Shown: positions 50,983-59,243 of the stretch, piece by piece | Layout: each line of letters opens with the position of its first letter | Numbering within the stretch: the first letter of the stretch is position 1 | Assembly (NCBI GenBank): GCA_046160625.1 | Contig: JBJXGZ010000087.1 | Coordinates: 35,800 to 99,799 of the forward strand | Reading direction: 5' to 3' | Source: M3007 sp046160625 | GTDB taxonomy: Bacteria; Bacteroidota; Bacteroidia; Chitinophagales; Saprospiraceae | Length of the DNA: 64,000 nucleotides | The notes under the pieces: model-generated | The model's input: the letters and a program-made list of their open reading frames with translations, nothing else | The model's database searches: none | What the model was told of the DNA's origin: nothing | Program-made: the position numbers and the translations under genes

Positions 50983-53502
50983 ATGAAAGCCAAGCCAGAT
51001 CTACCCCCAACCGCTACCCCACCCCCCGAGATTGACTTCGCTGAAGCCAGTGTAAACTTACGCTACGATGATGTTTTTCAATGGACGATCCCAAACGAGG
51101 TGACCGACGTTCGATGGCGCGATGGAGCCTATGAATTTGTGTGCTTCAATGGAGTGATGCTACGCGTTTCGGTATTGGCGGCCGGTGTTTTCCGCTTGCG
51201 ATATTCCCCCGACGGGGTTTTTCAGCCCGATTTTTCCTACGCAATTGATCCCGCATTTGAACAGGAAAAAGTAGTTGTGCGGCTCGAAGAACGCGATGCC
51301 GAATATCTGCTAGACTCCGGAGCCTTACAAGTGGTGGTGTCGAAAGCGGATTTGAAGGTAAAATTTTATGACTCCGACGACCGCACAATCTGCGAAGACG
51401 AAGCAGGGTTTTTAGCCAAACGATCTATTTTGAAAGGCTGGTGCGAACTCCGAATGGAAAAAAAATGTCACAAAAAAGAGGTGTTTTTTGGCCTGGGTGA
51501 TAAGGCTTGCGGTACAAACCTGGCGGGTAATAAATTTGAGAACTGGTGTTCCGACGCTTATGCATTTGGCCGGGAGACGGACCCGCTTTACCGCGCCGTG
51601 CCGTTCTATTACGCACTAAATCAAGGTATTGCATACGGAATTTTTTTTGACAACAGCTTCAAAACGCATTTTGACTTTGATTCAGAAGAAACAGGCTCCA
51701 CGGTCTTTTACGCAGAGGGCGGCGAACTGAATTACTACTTCCTTTACGGCCCCAGCCTCGACGACGTGGCCCGAAGCTACGCCCGCCTTACAGGTACACA
51801 CGAACTCCCGCCGCGATGGGCATTGGGTTATCACCAATGCCGCTGGAGTTACCACCCTGACAGCCATGTGCGGGAAATTGCGTCTGAATTTCGCGAGCGC
51901 CAAATCCCTTGCGACGCGATTTACCTCGACATTGATTACATGGACGACTATCGGTGTTTCACTTGGGACTCCAAGGCATTCCCGGACCCAAAAGCACTGG
52001 TAGACGAACTGAGAGAAATGGGCTTCCAAACCGTGACGATGATTGACCCCGGCATCAAGGAAGACACAAACTACTCGGTTTATCGGGATGGCCTCGAGCA
52101 AAACAGGTTTCTTCGTACGGCAGATGGTATGGTCGCTAAAGCCCCCGTTTGGCCAGGCTTTTGCGCATTCCCTGATTTTACAAATCCGGAGGTGCGTGCA
52201 TGGTGGGGCGAACTTTATGAAAGCCAATATAATGACATCGGCATCGCAGGATTTTGGAACGACATGAACGAGCCAGCGGTGTTTCATGTACACCATAAAA
52301 CCTTGCCTGACAATGTAATGCACGATCACGACGGTCTGCCGTGCAGCCATCGAAAAGCACATAATATCTACGGCCAGCAAATGAACCGCGCCTCCTGGGA
52401 GGGCTTCCGAACTTTGAAGCCAGAAAAGCGCCCATTTCTGCTGAGCCGCGCTTCGTTCAGTGGCGGACAGCGGTTTTCGGCCATTTGGACGGGCGATAAC
52501 TGCTCTGATTGGGAGCATTTGCAAATCGCCAACATCCAGTGCCAGCGACTTGCCATTTCAGGTTTTTCATTTTGCGGCACCGATATTGGAGGTTTTGCCG
52601 GCAATGCCGAGGGCGAACTTTTTGTACGTTGGCTGCAACTCGGGGTTTTCCACCCACTCATGCGAGTGCACAGTATTGGGAAACATAGTGCGGGGGATGG
52701 CCTGCCTGCCGAAGAGGCTGAATTGACCGACCCCGCTTTGCACGTTTCAGACCAGGAACCCTGGTCTTTTGGAGAGAAATGGACCGATTTGGCGAAAAAA
52801 GCCATCGAATTGCGATACTGCCTGCTACCTTGCTTATACTCGGCTATGTGGCTGCATACTTTGGACGGTTCGCCTGTTTTGCGGCATTTGGCCTTTGCTG
52901 ATGCACAGGATCCAAAACTCTGGGACGTGGAGCGCGATTTTCTCTTTGGAGAGCATATCCTGGTCAGCCCGGTGGTGCAACCAAAAGTGCAAAGACAGGG
53001 CGTGTATTTACCGAAAGGCAATTGGTACTATTTCTGGACGGGGCAATCGGGCAACGGAGAGTTATTTGTCAATGTGATGCCGGATCAGATTCCGTTTTTT
53101 GTGCGCGAGGGAGCAGTTTTGCCAGTATACCCGACACATCAGCATACAGGCGAACCGATTGAAGAACTGACCTTATATGTTTATTACAAAAATGGCCTGG
53201 AAACCAGCCATTTATACGAAGATGCCGGCGAAGGATATGCCCATCAAGAGGGGGTTTTTAGTTTGAAAATTTTTGAAACAGAAGGAAAAAACGGAACATT
53301 TTCATTGCGACAACGAAAAGAGGGGGAGTATACGCCCAATTATGAAAAAGTGAAAATCTACCTCGTCGGTTTCCCAACTTTTGTCAAAAAATGTGCGGCA
53401 GATGGGGCAGAAATCCCCATAAAAGAAATCAAACTAAGGGAACGATCGCTGTACACCCTGACCTTGAACCCGGATTTTGAAAAAGTGGAATGGGAGGGAT
53501 AA
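50983..53502 (+). CDS. Glycoside hydrolase family 31 alpha-glucosidase
   Basis: 839 residues from ATG 50983; GTG 50932 is in frame but upstream of a likely -7 box (TACTTTTA at 50957). The N-terminal beta domain has VRLEERDAEYLLDSGALQV. The (beta/alpha)8 catalytic domain shows LPPRWALGYHQCRWSYHPDS, IYLDIDYMDDYRCFTW, the nucleophile in FWNDMNEPAVF and the acid/base in IWTGDNCSDWEHL. The C-terminal beta domains carry FREGAVLPVYP-like sequence (seen as FFVREGAVLPVYP). The protein has no signal peptide, so it is cytoplasmic. It cleaves alpha-glucosidic oligosaccharides, probably from starch or glycogen; exact specificity is not determined. It stands alone rather than in a PUL. Confidence 0.93.
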   Translation: MKAKPDLPPTATPPPEIDFAEASVNLRYDDVFQWTIPNEVTDVRWRDGAYEFVCFNGVMLRVSVLAAGVFRLRYSPDGVFQPDFSYAIDPAFEQEKVVVRLEERDAEYLLDSGALQVVVSKADLKVKFYDSDDRTICEDEAGFLAKRSILKGWCELRMEKKCHKKEVFFGLGDKACGTNLAGNKFENWCSDAYAFGRETDPLYRAVPFYYALNQGIAYGIFFDNSFKTHFDFDSEETGSTVFYAEGGELNYYFLYGPSLDDVARSYARLTGTHELPPRWALGYHQCRWSYHPDSHVREIASEFRERQIPCDAIYLDIDYMDDYRCFTWDSKAFPDPKALVDELREMGFQTVTMIDPGIKEDTNYSVYRDGLEQNRFLRTADGMVAKAPVWPGFCAFPDFTNPEVRAWWGELYESQYNDIGIAGFWNDMNEPAVFHVHHKTLPDNVMHDHDGLPCSHRKAHNIYGQQMNRASWEGFRTLKPEKRPFLLSRASFSGGQRFSAIWTGDNCSDWEHLQIANIQCQRLAISGFSFCGTDIGGFAGNAEGELFVRWLQLGVFHPLMRVHSIGKHSAGDGLPAEEAELTDPALHVSDQEPWSFGEKWTDLAKKAIELRYCLLPCLYSAMWLHTLDGSPVLRHLAFADAQDPKLWDVERDFLFGEHILVSPVVQPKVQRQGVYLPKGNWYYFWTGQSGNGELFVNVMPDQIPFFVREGAVLPVYPTHQHTGEPIEELTLYVYYKNGLETSHLYEDAGEGYAHQEGVFSLKIFETEGKNGTFSLRQRKEGEYTPNYEKVKIYLVGFPTFVKKCAADGAEIPIKEIKLRERSLYTLTLNPDFEKVEWEG

Positions 53503-53518
53503 GGTTTTAATCGTGTAG

Positions 53519-53598
53519 AACACGGATGTCACGGATTAGACACGGATTTTTATCTTCTTTTGATCTTTAATCCGTGTCTAATCCGTGTCATCCGTGTT
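53519..53598. repeat. Word-repeat hairpin (ACACGGATTAG)
   Basis: AACACGGATGTCACGGATTA / GACACGGATT pairs with AATCCGTGTCTAATCCGTG / TCATCCGTGTT around a short TA-rich loop. The left arm carries three CGGAT words, and the right arm three ATCCGTG words. Confidence 0.9.
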
Positions 53599-53664
53599 CC
53601 ATTGTGTTTAGGGTCGGATATTGGGATATTGATACAATTCTATCGCTTTAAAAATTGATTTTCT

Positions 53665-56562
53665 ATGAAGTACTTTACCCTTCTAAGTTTGATCACTTTG
53701 CTGTCCTATTGGGCAAAGGGTCAGACACCTCAGCTATTAGGAGATATTCATATACCCACCAGCCATCCCTTTGAATTTCTAAGTGGGCCGTTTCAAAGTA
53801 TTCATGACAAGGTGATTTTTTACGGGTTAACCTACAATCAAGGCTATGGCTTTTGGGCGTACAATGGAGAGGGGCCTGCCAAAAAGATCAGCCATGAAGG
53901 GAGCTCGGTGTCGGGCCTTGCGCCAACTGCTGATGGATTCTATTTTATTTCGCCTTTTGATGTGACAAAATATTGGTTGTACAAACATGGCGGCACACCA
54001 GGCGTTACCTTCCTTATTGATGAGGTAAAGTCCAATTCTCAAAACAACATCCCAAGCATAGCATCTTTGAACGGCAAGGTTTTTTATCAGGATTGGGAGG
54101 CAACTACCGGCTATGAACTTTGGTGCGCAGGTGATTCCTTTGGAAGCGCCTATCTGGTAAAAGATTGTAAGCCCGGTATCACAAGCACTTTCCCAAAAGA
54201 GCTCACCACGTCCGACAATCTGGTTTATTTTTGGGGTGGTGGTACTGTACCGCGTGAATTGTGGCGCAGCGACGGTACAGAGGCGGGTACGTTTAAGGTT
54301 TTCCAAACCACATCTTCCAATTATTATATTCAAAATGCTTCCTTGAGAATCATTGAGAACAAAGCCTGTTTTTTGGTGAAAAAAAACACAGGAGAGACCG
54401 AATTTTGGATAAGTGATGGCACTATTGCAGGCACATCAAAAGCAACTGATTTGCCTCCCAGCACCATAGATCAAACCTATTTTGAGGCTTTTGTCTTAAA
54501 TGGGAAATATGTTTACCTCGCAAATGACCAGCAAAATCCAAACTTAGAATGGATAGCGACCGATGGCACTTCAAATGGCACGGAAATACTCTTAGACTTC
54601 CCTGCAAATGCGGATTACTATTTAATACCGAATGGCGGAAGCGCAAAATCCATCTTAAATGGCTCGTTTTTCTTTATGTATACCAATCCAGACAACGATT
54701 CCGAGCTTTGGAAAAGCGATGGAACTGCATCTGGAACCTTGAAAATCAAAACAATAGAAAAAAATTCCGCCTCACTGCTCTGTTCAAGCAAGCAGGATTT
54801 CTTTTTCCTCATCCAGACTTCGCCCAACGACACCCTATGTTTGTGGGCAAGCGATGGGACTCCCACCGGGACAAGAAAGGTAAAATATCTGGGAAACGAT
54901 GGTTACATATATGGGGACCTGGGCGCGGCAGCGCTGGATTCAAGCATCCTTTTTCCGAGTCCTTTTTTTGGCCCAGGTATAGTAGAATTCCCATACCGCA
55001 GCGACGGCACGGAGCAAGGAACCTATCCCCTGATGGGTGCTCCAGCCACACATTTGGCAGGTTCAAACCCTGTTGGCTTCGTGTCTGGTCCGGGCGATGC
55101 ATTTTTCTTCCGCGCAGATGTTGAAAACGCTTATAGTGGTGTATGGCGAACGGAGCCATCCGCCCCATTTTCGATCACTTTGCTGGATACCACTTCTCAG
55201 GACATGTATCTGGAAGTAGCTACCCCGATGTCGATTGGCAATAAAGTGCTTTGGTTTTCTGACAAAAACACTTTGCGCTTTACCGAGGCAAGTGGTGCCA
55301 TTAATCAATTCCAACTTCCCGTAAATTTTAGCGGTTCCTGGGATTATGGCCCAGGAGGGGCCGTTTATTTTATAGCCAACAACAACAAAAGCCTTTGGCG
55401 TTTGAGCGGGGCTCCGGCAGCATTTAATCTATTGTCCGGGTCTGCGAACAGCCAATTCTATGGTTTAAAAGCTGCGGGAGACAGCCTGTACTTTATTGAG
55501 CGTTTTACCCTTCCCAACCAACCCAATTTTCTCTGGTCGAGCGATGGCACAGTCAATGGCACGCAAATCATTGGAGTCATTCAAGACGGTTCGATCATTT
55601 TCCTGCGTGCAGTTGAAAATCGCATTGCGTACAGCACCTCGACCTTTAACCCTTATGCACGCACCTTGTACGTACGAGGGTTTGATCCGGTTTATTTCCC
55701 TGATTTGAACTTTGACGACTTTGCTGGCTTGGCAATTACGGACAGTCAATTGTTTGTGCTTGGGCCCCGCGTTTACGGCCCGGCAGATAGTTTTCACTAT
55801 TCTCTTTGGACCGCAGAAAACGGGCAACCAAACCTGCTGCGTAAATTCAAGGGCATAGCGGGACACCAATATTACGATTCAAGGCCCCAAGAACATTTGC
55901 ATCGCTTGGGGAATTCGGTGCTTTTTGGCGCAGGATTGACTGAAAACAACGTCGAACTTTGGATCAGCGATGGCACCACGAGTGGCACCAACGAGCTTCG
56001 AGACCTCCACCCATCTGGCAGCTCCAATCCTGACAATTTCGTACACTACAACGACCAACTTTGGCTCTTTACCGCCAACGATGGCACAGAAGTTTCCTGG
56101 TGGGCGACAGATGGCACAGGAGCGGGCACATTCAAAGTCGCGGCCCTGGCTACGGTAAAAGATTATTTTGTACCAAGCATCAACAGCGCCCATTTGAGCG
56201 GGAACCGTCTCTTTTTTTCAATGAACGATGGTATTGTAGGCCAGGAGCCCTGGGTAATGGTCTTGGAAGATTCGTTGATGGTCAGCACCCTTGCACCATT
56301 GTCGGTAGCAAACGAACTGAGCATCTGGCCCAATCCGGCGAAAGACATGGTCAATTTGAGTTTAGAAAACCAAATAGGGAAACCTGTTTGGGTGAAAATT
56401 ACCAACAATACAGGACAAGTGGTTTATCAAAAAAGGCATATTCTCCCGGATGCTGGCCCACTTACCATACCTCTTCTGCAACAAAGCAAAGGCATTCATT
56501 TCCTCCAGGTAAGCACAGAAAACGGCAAAATCTGGACAAAAAAGTTGATCATTGCGGAATAA
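53665..56562 (+). CDS. ELWxxDGT-repeat surface protein with type IX secretion C-terminal domain
   Basis: 965 residues. Signal peptide MKYFTLLSLITLLSYWAKG. At least nine ELWxSDGTxxGT-type repeats are visible (ELWRSDGTEAGT, EFWISDGTIAGT, ELWKSDGTASGT, LWASDGTPTGT, LWSSDGTVNGT, ELWISDGTTSGT, WWATDGTGAGT), suggesting a beta-propeller adhesin or binding protein. The last ~80 residues form a T9SS type A sorting domain (LSIWPNPAKDMVNLSLE ... GIHFLQVSTENGKIWTKKLI). That domain directs export and surface attachment through the type IX system. The function in binding is unknown. Confidence 0.9.
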   Translation: MKYFTLLSLITLLSYWAKGQTPQLLGDIHIPTSHPFEFLSGPFQSIHDKVIFYGLTYNQGYGFWAYNGEGPAKKISHEGSSVSGLAPTADGFYFISPFDVTKYWLYKHGGTPGVTFLIDEVKSNSQNNIPSIASLNGKVFYQDWEATTGYELWCAGDSFGSAYLVKDCKPGITSTFPKELTTSDNLVYFWGGGTVPRELWRSDGTEAGTFKVFQTTSSNYYIQNASLRIIENKACFLVKKNTGETEFWISDGTIAGTSKATDLPPSTIDQTYFEAFVLNGKYVYLANDQQNPNLEWIATDGTSNGTEILLDFPANADYYLIPNGGSAKSILNGSFFFMYTNPDNDSELWKSDGTASGTLKIKTIEKNSASLLCSSKQDFFFLIQTSPNDTLCLWASDGTPTGTRKVKYLGNDGYIYGDLGAAALDSSILFPSPFFGPGIVEFPYRSDGTEQGTYPLMGAPATHLAGSNPVGFVSGPGDAFFFRADVENAYSGVWRTEPSAPFSITLLDTTSQDMYLEVATPMSIGNKVLWFSDKNTLRFTEASGAINQFQLPVNFSGSWDYGPGGAVYFIANNNKSLWRLSGAPAAFNLLSGSANSQFYGLKAAGDSLYFIERFTLPNQPNFLWSSDGTVNGTQIIGVIQDGSIIFLRAVENRIAYSTSTFNPYARTLYVRGFDPVYFPDLNFDDFAGLAITDSQLFVLGPRVYGPADSFHYSLWTAENGQPNLLRKFKGIAGHQYYDSRPQEHLHRLGNSVLFGAGLTENNVELWISDGTTSGTNELRDLHPSGSSNPDNFVHYNDQLWLFTANDGTEVSWWATDGTGAGTFKVAALATVKDYFVPSINSAHLSGNRLFFSMNDGIVGQEPWVMVLEDSLMVSTLAPLSVANELSIWPNPAKDMVNLSLENQIGKPVWVKITNNTGQVVYQKRHILPDAGPLTIPLLQQSKGIHFLQVSTENGKIWTKKLIIAE

Positions 56563-56572
56563 CTAAACCATG

Positions 56573-56682
56573 ACTTTTATCCGCCATAGTCCCGATCACT
56601 CGGGACGACGGCGGACATCACTTTATCACTTTTATCCGCCATAGTCCCGATCACTCGGGACGACGGCGGACATCACTTCATC
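56573..56682. repeat. Tandem 55-bp hairpin element (two copies)
   Basis: Two direct copies (56573-56627 and 56628-56682) differ at one base (TTTATC versus TTCATC at the end). Each carries an outer stem TCCGCC/GGCGGA and an inner stem TCCCGA...TCGGGA. The CCGCCATAG and GACGGCGG halves match the hairpin at 38677. Confidence 0.92.
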
Positions 56683-56687
56683 ACTCC

Positions 56688-57017
56688 ATGTTATCCTGGC
56701 AAGATTTTGAAAAAGTAGAAATGCGGGTCGGCACCGTTATGGAGGCCAAAGATTTCCCCGGGGCGCGAAACCCTGCTTATCAGTTGCTGATTGATTTTGG
56801 CGAACACGGCATGAAGAAAAGCTCCGCGCAGGTCACCGATTTGTATCAAAAAGAAGCACTTGTGGGTCGGCAAGTGATCGCTGTGGTGAATTTTCCACCC
56901 AAACAGATTGCAAACTTTTTTTCTGAGTGCCTGGTGCTGGGTCTTGTAGGCGAAAACAAGGAAATTGCCCTTCTCCAACCCGAAAGACCTGTACCCAATG
57001 GCCTCCGGGTTGCATAA
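56688..57017 (+). CDS. csaA: tRNA-binding domain protein (CsaA-like)
   Basis: 109 residues, the length of CsaA. The OB-fold tRNA-binding domain has EKVEMRVGTVMEAKDFPGAR, YQLLIDFGEHG, LVGRQVIAVVNFPPKQIANFFSE and a C-terminal VLGLVGENKEIALLQPERPV. CsaA dimers act as a chaperone or tRNA-binding protein; in Bacteroidota the role is untested. It is preceded directly by the tandem hairpin element and followed by a word repeat. Confidence 0.85.
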   Translation: MLSWQDFEKVEMRVGTVMEAKDFPGARNPAYQLLIDFGEHGMKKSSAQVTDLYQKEALVGRQVIAVVNFPPKQIANFFSECLVLGLVGENKEIALLQPERPVPNGLRVA

Positions 57018-57050
57018 ACAAATCACCAAATAAACAAATCACCAAATCCC
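57014..57050. repeat. Tandem word repeat (CAAATCACCAAAT)
   Basis: Two AACAAATCACCAAAT units begin at the csaA-like stop codon region. The same words occur at 44055-44100. Confidence 0.75.
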
Positions 57051-57058
57051 TTCCTATT

Positions 57059-58111
57059 ATGAACTTCAACTGGCAACGCATCTCGCTTCACATACTTTTT
57101 TGGGCAGTCTATGTACCGCTCAATGCAGTACTCAATTGTATTTTGCAACGCGCTCCCCTGGAAGAATTTTTTAGGGAAGCGCTCATCGGTGAGATGTTTT
57201 CCCTCCCGGTGAAATTGCTGCTCACCTACTTTGTATTTTACTACGTTATCCCGCTTTATCTCGACCGCAGCAAGATTTGGAAACTCGTCGGCTTGTTGCT
57301 CCTGGCTTTTGGAGTAGCTACCGTAATTTATCGGCTGGAGATCGCCTATATTTACTATCCGCTATTCAGGCCCGGGGAGGCATACAACCTACTCAATCCC
57401 AAAGGATTGCTGCTAACGGAGTTTGACCTGTTCATCACCCTGGCTGCCGCAGTGACCATCAAAATGATTCGGGTACACTACAAAAGTCTTGAATTTGAGC
57501 AGGAATTGATGCGCGAAAAATTGCAGTCCGAACTCAGTTTCCTTCGCGCCCAAACAAACCCTCATTTTCTCTTCAACACCCTTAACAACCTTTATGTATT
57601 GGCGCGAAAAAAGAGCGACAAAACCCCTGATGCCATCATGATGCTTTCCAAAATCATGCGTTTTGTGTTATATGAATGCCGTGCCCCCCGGATTGCAGTG
57701 TCCGACGAGGCAAAGGTGATCCAGGACTACATCGAGCTGGAAAAACTGCGCTACAACAAACGTTTGACCATTGATTATCAGGAAGATATGGATAACCCTC
57801 TAACACCAATTGCTCCACTGTTGTTATTGCCTTTTGTAGAAAACAGTTTCAAACACGGCGCGGGAAGCACCACCGGCGATGTGCAGATTTTGATCAAAAT
57901 TATTCTTCGAAACAATCAACTTTTTTATACCGTCCAAAACACCCTCGACTCCGAAACCGACCTAAATGGCAATGGAAACAGCAGCGGCATCGGTCTGCGA
58001 AATGTGCAACGCCAACTCGACTTGCTTTATCCCGAGCAGCACCAACTTAAAACCGCCCGCGACAATGGTTTCTTCACCGTTGATTTGAAGATTGATTTGG
58101 CTGCATCCTAA
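57059..58111 (+). CDS. LytS/YesM-family sensor histidine kinase, orphan
   Basis: 350 residues from ATG 57059. Four or more membrane helices occupy the first ~130 residues (LHILFWAVYVPLNAV, LTYFVFYYVIPLYL, LVGLLLLAFGVATVI, FITLAAAVTIKMI). The His_kinase domain is LSFLRAQTNPHFLFNTLNNLYV, with the family's NPHFLFN motif, and a HATPase_c follows with LLPFVENSFKHG and SSGIGLRNVQRQLDLLY. Such kinases normally pair with a LytTR response regulator, but none is adjacent; the next gene is rfaD. The signal is unknown. Confidence 0.88.
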   Translation: MNFNWQRISLHILFWAVYVPLNAVLNCILQRAPLEEFFREALIGEMFSLPVKLLLTYFVFYYVIPLYLDRSKIWKLVGLLLLAFGVATVIYRLEIAYIYYPLFRPGEAYNLLNPKGLLLTEFDLFITLAAAVTIKMIRVHYKSLEFEQELMREKLQSELSFLRAQTNPHFLFNTLNNLYVLARKKSDKTPDAIMMLSKIMRFVLYECRAPRIAVSDEAKVIQDYIELEKLRYNKRLTIDYQEDMDNPLTPIAPLLLLPFVENSFKHGAGSTTGDVQILIKIILRNNQLFYTVQNTLDSETDLNGNGNSSGIGLRNVQRQLDLLYPEQHQLKTARDNGFFTVDLKIDLAAS

Positions 58112-58143
58112 TTTCCTAATTTCCTAATATCCTAATTTCCCAA
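58108..58143. repeat. Tandem word repeat (TTTCCTAA)
   Basis: TCCTAATTTCCTAATTTCC and TAATATCCTAATTTCCC repeat an 8-base word from the kinase stop codon to just before rfaD. The word belongs to the family at 42944-43027. Confidence 0.8.
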
Positions 58144-58149
58144 GCTCCC

Positions 58150-59169
58150 ATGATCGTAGTTACAGGCGCTGCAGGCTTCATTGGTTCATGTATGATAAAA
58201 CGGCTCAATGATGCCGGCTATCAGGATGTGCTGGCGGTAGACGACTTTAGCCGCCCGGAAAAAAACCGCAACCTCGAAAACAAGCAACTTTGGGGACAAA
58301 TGCACCGTCTCAATTTTGTGCGTTGGCTTGAACGAAACCATGCCGACGTGGACGCCGTGATTCACCTCGGTGCACGAACCGACACTACAGAACAAAGTAT
58401 TGAGATTTTCAACGAATTAAACCTGGAATACTCCCGCGCCCTTTGGATGCTTTGCGCAGGTTTCGACATACCGTTCCTGTATGCAAGTAGCGCGGCCACC
58501 TACGGCCTTGGCGAAAACGGTTATGCCGACGACCATGCTTCGATTCCACAACTGCTTCCACTTAATCCCTATGGCCAAAGCAAGCAGGATTTTGATGTGT
58601 GGGTGTTGCAACAAACGATGAACGATGAACGAGAAACGATAAACCACGCAGGTATCTCGTTCATCGTTCATCGTTCATCGTTCCCTTGGGCTGGCTTCAA
58701 ATTTTTCAACGTGTATGGCCCCAACGAGTATCATAAGGGCCGTATGGCTTCCGTAATCTACCACACAGCACAGCAGATAAAAGCCACCGGGGCAATGCGC
58801 TTATTCCGCTCCCACCGACCTGATTATCAAGACGGTGCGCAAAGCCGGGATTTTATCTATGTGAAAGATGTAGTGGATGTGTTGCTCTATTTCTTGGAAA
58901 ATAAGCCCCTCAACGGCATCTACAACCTGGGGACAGGACAGGCTCGTACTTTTCTGGATTTGGCCACTGGTACGTTCCGGGCAATGAATTTAGAGCCGGA
59001 AATTTCATTTATGGACACCCCCGCCGACATTCGAGACACCTATCAATATTATACACAGGCCGAAATGGGTAAAATTCGGGCAGCGGGTTACACTGAACCG
59101 TTTATAGGTTTGGAAGAAGGAATCGAAGACTATGTGCAACGGTATTTGAAAGAGGAGGTTTTGTGGTAA
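58150..59169 (+). CDS. rfaD: ADP-L-glycero-D-manno-heptose 6-epimerase
   Basis: 339 residues. The enzyme epimerises ADP-heptose for the lipopolysaccharide inner core. Rossmann start MIVVTGAAGFIGSCM, DVDAVIHLGARTDTTE, the catalytic Tyr/Lys pair in NPYGQSKQDFD and FKFFNVYGPNEYHKGRMASV identify it. C-terminal segments (GIYNLGTGQARTFLDLA) are normal. Between Gln-rich VLQQ and WAGFKFF it carries about 20 extra residues (MNDERETINHAGISFIVHRS) that homologues lack. They are encoded in frame by a perfect 21-bp hairpin of GAACGAT words (58614-58675). The reading frame is kept, so the enzyme may still fold with a surface loop. Confidence 0.9.
   Translation: MIVVTGAAGFIGSCMIKRLNDAGYQDVLAVDDFSRPEKNRNLENKQLWGQMHRLNFVRWLERNHADVDAVIHLGARTDTTEQSIEIFNELNLEYSRALWMLCAGFDIPFLYASSAATYGLGENGYADDHASIPQLLPLNPYGQSKQDFDVWVLQQTMNDERETINHAGISFIVHRSSFPWAGFKFFNVYGPNEYHKGRMASVIYHTAQQIKATGAMRLFRSHRPDYQDGAQSRDFIYVKDVVDVLLYFLENKPLNGIYNLGTGQARTFLDLATGTFRAMNLEPEISFMDTPADIRDTYQYYTQAEMGKIRAAGYTEPFIGLEEGIEDYVQRYLKEEVLW
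58614..58683. repeat. Word-repeat hairpin inside rfaD (AACGATGAACGATG)
   Basis: The left arm 58614-58634 (AACGATGAACGATGAACGAG then A) is perfectly complementary to 58655-58675, with a 20-base loop. The right side continues with another TCATCGTT unit. It lies wholly within the rfaD reading frame. Confidence 0.93.
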
Positions 59170-59194
59170 GTAATCGAGAAAAAACCGCAGAGGC

Positions 59195-59238
59195 ACCGAG
59201 GCGCAAAGTATGTGAAAATCAATACTTTGCGCCTCGGT
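59195..59238. repeat. Hairpin between convergent genes (ACCGAGGCGCAAAGTAT)
   Basis: ACCGAGGCGCAAAGTAT and its exact complement enclose a 10-base loop between the convergent rfaD and htrA stop codons. There is no T run. Confidence 0.85.
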
Positions 59239-59243
59239 AGTTA

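Noticed and set aside
51682..52524. 280-codon minus-strand frame opposite the GH31 gene
   Set aside because: Antisense shadow of the glycosidase; no recognisable product.
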